A DNA stretch of 64,000 bases, taken from contig CAWAHF010000004.1 in assembly GCA_963781805.1 (NCBI GenBank), positions 62,001 to 126,000 of the forward strand. Direction: 5' to 3'. Source of the DNA: JAFGPL01 sp963781805. Its GTDB lineage: Bacteria; Bacteroidota; Bacteroidia; Bacteroidales; UBA10428. Below, piece by piece: positions 60,749 through 64,000 of this stretch. Each line of letters begins with the position of its first letter. Position 1 is the stretch's first letter. Below the pieces are notes generated by a model that was given only the letters and a program-made list of their open reading frames with translations, was not told the origin of the DNA and did no database searches. A program made the position numbers and the translations under genes.

Positions 60749-60934
60749 CTATAATCCGGCAATTATATTCTGCATCTCTTTTTTCGTCTTTCGAAGTTTA
60801 TATTCGATCATTCTTAACATACTATCTTCATGGCCCACTTTATATCGAAAATCAGCTTCTGTTAATCGAGGATATTTTTTTTTAAGCCTGATTATAAGCT
60901 CATTCCAGTTTTCCTGGTTTATATTTATTTCCAT
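60749..60934 (-). CDS. CsbD-like small stress protein
   Basis: This 61-residue hydrophilic protein has the family's NWNELIIRLKKKYPRLTEADFRY start and the EDSMLRMIEYKLRKTKKEM helix. It resembles the CsbD-like protein at 52224 in layout but is clearly divergent. It lies between the slipin gene and small membrane-protein genes. No phased-box promoter was found directly upstream, so it may be transcribed with its own promoter or by read-through. Confidence 0.75.
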   Translation of the reverse strand: MEININQENWNELIIRLKKKYPRLTEADFRYKVGHEDSMLRMIEYKLRKTKKEMQNIIAGL

Positions 60935-61102
60935 ACTTAATTTAATTACAGGTGAATAATAACTAATAACTTAACCGGGTTATTGACTTTGCCGACTATG
61001 TTGGCTATGATTTAATCAGGTATAAAGTTCTGTTTCCTTCCTGTTCGTATTATTTGCTTCTTTACTCCAGGAACGCATGTTTATGCTTTTAGTTAACTTT
61101 AA

Positions 61103-61276
61103 TTATTTATACCTGAATTTACCCGACAATTGCTTGCCAAAAATAAGCCTTACCAGTATAATAAAACCTGCTAATACAAGCAATCCGTGAACAATAGGGT
61201 AGGCGTTAAAACTTATAAAAATAATAGCCCAGATCACCACCAGCAATCCGGCGATAACATAAAGTGAATTTTTCAT
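61103..61276 (-). CDS. Small lmo0937/DUF5670-type membrane protein
   Basis: From MKNSLYVIAGLLVVI the protein has 57 residues and two hydrophobic helices (about 4-24 and 28-46), with a short polar end (GKQLSGKFRYK). The pattern KNSLYVIAGLLVVIWAI ... IVHGLLVLAGFIILVRL matches the lmo0937 family of stress-related small membrane proteins. The start at 61276 is favoured because the phased-box promoter predicts transcription beginning near 61318. Confidence 0.75.
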   Translation of the reverse strand: MKNSLYVIAGLLVVIWAIIFISFNAYPIVHGLLVLAGFIILVRLIFGKQLSGKFRYK

Positions 61277-61324
61277 TGTAATAGATTTTGTTTGAACCAT
61301 CTAAATACAGTTCAATAATATAAA

Positions 61325-61391
61325 TAAAAGTACATCAAAGGCTTGCAGTATGCATTACACAATTCATGAAAAGAGTTACATCATTCACACA
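61325..61391 (-). promoter_or_regulatory. Phased-box promoter of the lmo0937-type gene
   Basis: On the minus strand, box 1 is TGTGTGAATGATGTAA (61376-61391) and box 2 is GAATTGTGTAA (GTGTAA at 61355-61360), 21 bp apart. TACTTTTA starts at 61332, 28 bp after box 2. Confidence 0.8.
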
Positions 61392-61519
61392 TTTATAAAA
61401 GAAAGCCGGGAGTTAGAAGCCGGGATCGTGTAATATCTTTGAAATCAAGTTGTGGCACCTTTGCATTGTTACTTAAAACAAAATTTGTGAAAGTAATTGG
61501 TATCATCATTTTGGTAACA

Positions 61520-61726
61520 CCCTTCGACTCCGCTCAGGATGACTGTCAGGGTGACTGTCAGGCTGAGCGTAGTCGAAGCCTGTCTCTCTTAACTAACCGG
61601 CATTAAAATAGGATTGTTAATTCCCGCATAAACGGGAATCACCGGTTTTGTTGAACCAGGATAATGAACTCCCTCGCAGCAGACCCGCCCGACGTAAAAC
61701 TTTGGCAGGCGGGGCTGACGAGGTAT
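61520..61726. repeat. Intergenic repeats downstream of the ice-binding-like gene
   Basis: CTTCGACTCCGCTCAGGATG (61522-61541) and, inverted, CTGAGCGTAGTCGAAG (61563-61578) form a large stem of the same family as the array at 27731-28105. A hairpin ATTCCCG/CGGGAAT (61620-61639) and a GC-rich repeat, ACCCGCCCGACG ... GGCAGGCGGGG, follow. No gene was seen between 61277 and 61732. Confidence 0.65.
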
Positions 61727-61732
61727 GTTTAT

Positions 61733-62803
61733 TTATGGTTCCGTTACAGTATTGCCATCAAGCACAACAGCAGTTTGCGCCAGCGCCCTGCCTTTTAAGG
61801 AAGCGCCCGTTTGAAATGTTATGCCTGTCTGTGACAGGATGATTCCCTCAAAGTGAGAGGTTGTTCCCAAAGTCACTGTACCGGCTACCTGCCAGAAAAT
61901 GTTTTTTGCCTGGGCGCCTCCGGTAAGGTTAACCTTTACTCCATTGCTCACAGTAAGGTTTTGGGCAACCTGGAATATCCAAACATCGTCCGCACCGCCC
62001 GATATAGTGATATCAGTTGGCAATATAACGGTGGTTGACCATTTATAAAGACCTGCTACAAGTGTTTTCCCTCCGATATTGCCGGTCCCCAGTTCCAGAA
62101 AATGTGCTGAAGTTCGCCCTGCAGCATCATTGTAGGCTGAAATCATATTTTCAACAGCCGTGGTCAGGTTTCCGGGAGTAGGATCAGCCATATCAGCTGC
62201 ATACAATCTTCCTCCTGCCACCACCTGTGCAGAGGTTGCATATCCGGTTTCATTGGTTAGCACAAAACCAGTGATATATGATGTGGCAGCCGGACTCAGA
62301 CCAATATCTCCGGTTATAGCAGAGGTGGCGATGTTGGTAATAGCCGTTTCAGCCAGAATCACATAATTTCCTGAAGCGTTGAGATCTAATGCTTCAGGTC
62401 CTGATCCGGGAAAAAAGGTTTGAAACTTCCATGTTATGTCACCTGCAAGCGGATTGCCGTCTAAGTCTTTGGCCCCCGAAGTTAACAATGCAGTGTATTC
62501 AGTTTCGAGTGACAGGGGATTTGTCGGCGTAAACATTGCTTTTGTTCCGGAATAAGTCACTGTACCCGGAATTGATTTTGACCCTTTGTTTAAAGTAAAT
62601 GTCAACGTAGTAATCGTTGAAGGATCCATAGCCAAACTGAAGTTAGCAGAAATTACAGTGCTAATATCTACACCGATAGCTTCATTTTCCGGCTCTGTTG
62701 AAGTTACCTGGGGAAGCACACTGCTGGAATCATTTTTATTACAACCGGCCATTATTACAGCCAATAGAATTGCAATGATTGAAAAAACATTTCTAGTTTT
62801 CAT
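61733..62803 (-). CDS. Ice-binding-like (DUF3494) lipoprotein with Ig-like domain
   Basis: This 356-residue protein has a lipobox IMAGC (Cys21), an Ig-like Big_5 domain (about 33-130; STEPENEAIGVDISTVISANFSLAMDP, LTSGAKDLDGNPLAGDITWKFQT) and a C-terminal DUF3494 beta-helix domain (about 137-350). DUF3494 motifs are visible: NYVILAETAITNIATSAITGDIGLSP, GRLYAADMADPTPGNLTTAVENMISAYNDAAGR, the ELGTGNIGGKTLVAGLYKWST turn and ADDVWIFQVAQNLTVSNG. The family includes ice-binding proteins that inhibit recrystallisation, but also surface proteins from warm habitats. It carries a phased-box promoter 40 bp upstream. Confidence 0.88.
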   Translation of the reverse strand: MKTRNVFSIIAILLAVIMAGCNKNDSSSVLPQVTSTEPENEAIGVDISTVISANFSLAMDPSTITTLTFTLNKGSKSIPGTVTYSGTKAMFTPTNPLSLETEYTALLTSGAKDLDGNPLAGDITWKFQTFFPGSGPEALDLNASGNYVILAETAITNIATSAITGDIGLSPAATSYITGFVLTNETGYATSAQVVAGGRLYAADMADPTPGNLTTAVENMISAYNDAAGRTSAHFLELGTGNIGGKTLVAGLYKWSTTVILPTDITISGGADDVWIFQVAQNLTVSNGVKVNLTGGAQAKNIFWQVAGTVTLGTTSHFEGIILSQTGITFQTGASLKGRALAQTAVVLDGNTVTEP

Positions 62804-62842
62804 AATTTTTTCCGATTTAAGTGTGAAAGAATTTTCACAAAG

Positions 62843-62909
62843 CTAAGGTAAGTCGGATTATCCCGTTAGGTATTACACAATTATTGAAGAAAGTTACATA
62901 CTTCACACA
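62843..62909 (-). promoter_or_regulatory. Phased-box promoter of the ice-binding-like gene
   Basis: On the minus strand, box 1 is TGTGTGAAGTATGTAA (62894-62909) and box 2 is AATTGTGTAA (GTGTAA at 62873-62878), 21 bp apart. TACCTTAG starts at 62850, 28 bp after box 2. Confidence 0.78.
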
Positions 62910-63086
62910 TTTTCTATACAATACTTCAGCTGAATTTAAGAAAATTTGCTTATGTCCTGGTCGACCCGCCAGCATAATACTTCAATTTTAGAGCCGGTAA
63001 TATATTATCACCATTTTCTTCTACCAGCCAATTAACTAGCTGATAAGTTATGTGTTCCGGTTTGAAGATAAACAATTAATAAATGC

Positions 63087-63272
63087 TTATATATGTATAT
63101 CTTTCAGGTAATGGAAAAGTCCAAATGCTTTAAGAAGCCAAATTATAACAACAATCACAACTACAACATTGATGATGGTTTTGATTGTACGTTCCATGGG
63201 GATGTATGTATTGATAAGCCACAGAGCAACCCCGGCAACAATTAATACAAGTAATACAGTTAATAGTGGCAT
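63087..63272 (-). CDS. Thivi_2564-type small membrane protein
   Basis: This 61-residue protein has two hydrophobic helices (PLLTVLLVLIVAGVALWLI and NVVVVIVVIIWLLKAFGLF) joined by NTYIPMERTIKTII. The motif WLINTYIPM...IK.I.N and the second helix match the Thivi_2564 family of tiny membrane proteins. The function is unknown; the phased-box promoter 235 bp upstream makes a stress role likely. A 156-bp inverted-repeat element lies in its leader. Confidence 0.75.
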   Translation of the reverse strand: MPLLTVLLVLIVAGVALWLINTYIPMERTIKTIINVVVVIVVIIWLLKAFGLFHYLKDIHI

Positions 63273-63343
63273 AATAAAAGTTTTAAAATTTTATTTAATC
63301 TGTTTAATTCATGAAATATGATAAATTATCAATGTTTATGAAG

Positions 63344-63499
63344 ATTAATTCTACTTTGACACATTAAAAAAATCAACCTGTTTTTACCCTTAATCCCTGA
63401 AGGGAACAGGTTGATTTTTCTGTATTCTCCCTTCAGGGTCAGGGGTAAAAAATGCAGAAAAATCATACTTTTTAACCAATCTGTCAAAGTAGAATTAAT
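63344..63499. mobile_element. MITE-like inverted-repeat element in the leader of the small membrane gene
   Basis: The outer arms ATTAATTCTACTTTGACA (63344-63361) and the exact complement at 63482-63499 enclose a second stem, AAAAATCAACCTGTT (63368-63382) and AACAGGTTGATTTTT (63405-63419), plus CCCTGAAGGG-type palindromes. The element is non-coding and lies directly downstream of the expected transcription start of the phased-box promoter at 63507. A related copy in opposite orientation is at about 541-690. Confidence 0.75.
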
Positions 63500-63506
63500 T
63501 ACTGGT

Positions 63507-63573
63507 TAAATATAATCTACATAATTGTTGAAAGTGTTACATAACTCCTGAAAAAAGTTACATAATTCACATA
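63507..63573 (-). promoter_or_regulatory. Phased-box promoter of the Thivi_2564-type gene
   Basis: On the minus strand, box 1 is TATGTGAATTATGTAA (63558-63573) and box 2 is ATGTAAC (63536-63542), 21 bp apart. TATATTTA starts at 63514, 28 bp after box 2. A further ATGTAG at about 63517-63522 may be a third box or chance. Confidence 0.78.
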
Positions 63574-63710
63574 TTTTCGAAGCTTTATCTCATTTGTGCT
63601 GAATTTATCTGACAATAGAGGTATGGGTTTAATTATCCAATCAGGTATAATTCATTATTCTGAATTTTAAGAGATTATCACTTCTACATGTTATAAAAAT
63701 TCTTAATACC

Positions 63711-63808
63711 TGATACTTGAAACTTGAAACTTGAAACTTGAAACTTGATACTTGAAACTTGATACTTGATACTTGATACTTGATAACTGATGCCTGGTGC
63801 TTGATACT
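63711..63808. repeat. Heptamer minisatellite
   Basis: About a dozen head-to-tail copies of the 7-bp unit ACTTGAA or ACTTGAT run from 63714, with degenerate copies (AACTGAT, GCCTGGT, GCTTGAT) at the right end. It is non-coding. A relation to replication slippage is likely. Confidence 0.85.
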
Positions 63809-64000
63809 CTATTTTATGTGTTCCAATATATTTTAGATGATTAACATCCTTCACACTTTAAATCCAACTGTTTTAGAAAATGAATAATCTTCATTTTTTT
63901 CATTTACCAACCTGGCTCTTTTTCATGGAGCGAAGTGAAACAGTTATTTATTGATACAACAGATTATACAGAGCATCCAGGTCAGGAGATAAAATGATTT
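63809..64000. other. Window end without recognised gene
   Basis: This stretch is AT-rich. A box-1-like TGTGAAGGATGTTAA (minus strand, near 63842-63856) has no partner at 21 bp. No coding frame can be defended up to the window end. Confidence 0.4.

Noticed and set aside
63842..63856. Possible sixteenth phased promoter near the window end
   Set aside because: Only a degenerate TGTGAAGGATGTTAA is present, without the second box, and no gene follows it.

Overview
The window looks like a chromosomal segment of a Bacteroidota bacterium, probably Bacteroidia and probably environmental. It is AT-rich. It encodes type IX secretion (T9SS) cargo with both type-A and type-B C-terminal signals and a PorP/SprF protein. 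Several promoters carry the Bacteroidota -7 box TAnnTTTG, and many surface lipoproteins are present. No rRNA, tRNA, CRISPR array, phage gene or intact insertion sequence was recognised. Layout: 0-3.7 kb holds a 237-bp MITE-like element and a tandem pair of secreted lipoproteins. 3.7-6.7 kb holds an AraC-type regulator, a B12-binding radical SAM enzyme, a cupin and a 40-residue basic protein. 6.8-11.3 kb is a glycan cluster: a GT4 glycosyltransferase fused to a six-hairpin-like domain, a GH130 phosphorylase/hydrolase and a second GT4. 11.5-25.4 kb is a minus-strand stress and central-carbon block: two identical cold-shock proteins at its ends, CbpA/CbpM, a plasma-membrane-type H+-ATPase, RpiB, a stand-alone CheB domain, phosphoketolase, a HAD phosphatase, phosphoglucomutase, two universal stress proteins and an exported superoxide dismutase. 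25.6-39.2 kb is a T9SS surface-protein locus ending in a roughly 3,060-residue secreted protein. 40-45 kb has an M48 protease divergent from an OmpA lipoprotein, then a beta-barrel protein, a PAS protein, a second CheB and a YunG-like protein. 45.1-53.4 kb is a tandemly duplicated regulatory cassette (ECF sigma factor, CsbD-like protein, AraC regulators, histidine kinase). 53.4-64 kb has a glycosidase, GT4 and PIG-L cluster, a T9SS type-A beta-helix protein, a slipin, small stress membrane proteins and an ice-binding-like lipoprotein. The main result is a regulon that can be read directly from the DNA. Fifteen promoters share one architecture: an upstream box TGTGTGAATnATGTAA, a second ATGTAA-like box exactly 21 bp further downstream, and a -7 hexamer/octamer (TAnnTTTG or TAnnTTTA) starting 28 bp after the second box (27 and 29 bp in one case each). 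Direct repeats two helical turns apart, abutting the -33 region, are the usual arrangement for AraC-family activators. The window encodes five small paralogous AraC-type proteins with an unusual N-terminal CxxC segment. Promoters of this class precede the two ECF sigma factors, the regulators themselves, sod, the M48 protease, the OmpA protein, the radical SAM enzyme, the cupin, the YunG-like protein, CsbD, two small membrane proteins and the ice-binding-like protein. I infer a self-amplifying envelope/general stress circuit built from AraC activators, ECF sigma factors and a soluble histidine kinase. Its control region has been duplicated and is partly decaying: one csbD copy is deleted internally and one kinase copy is frameshifted.
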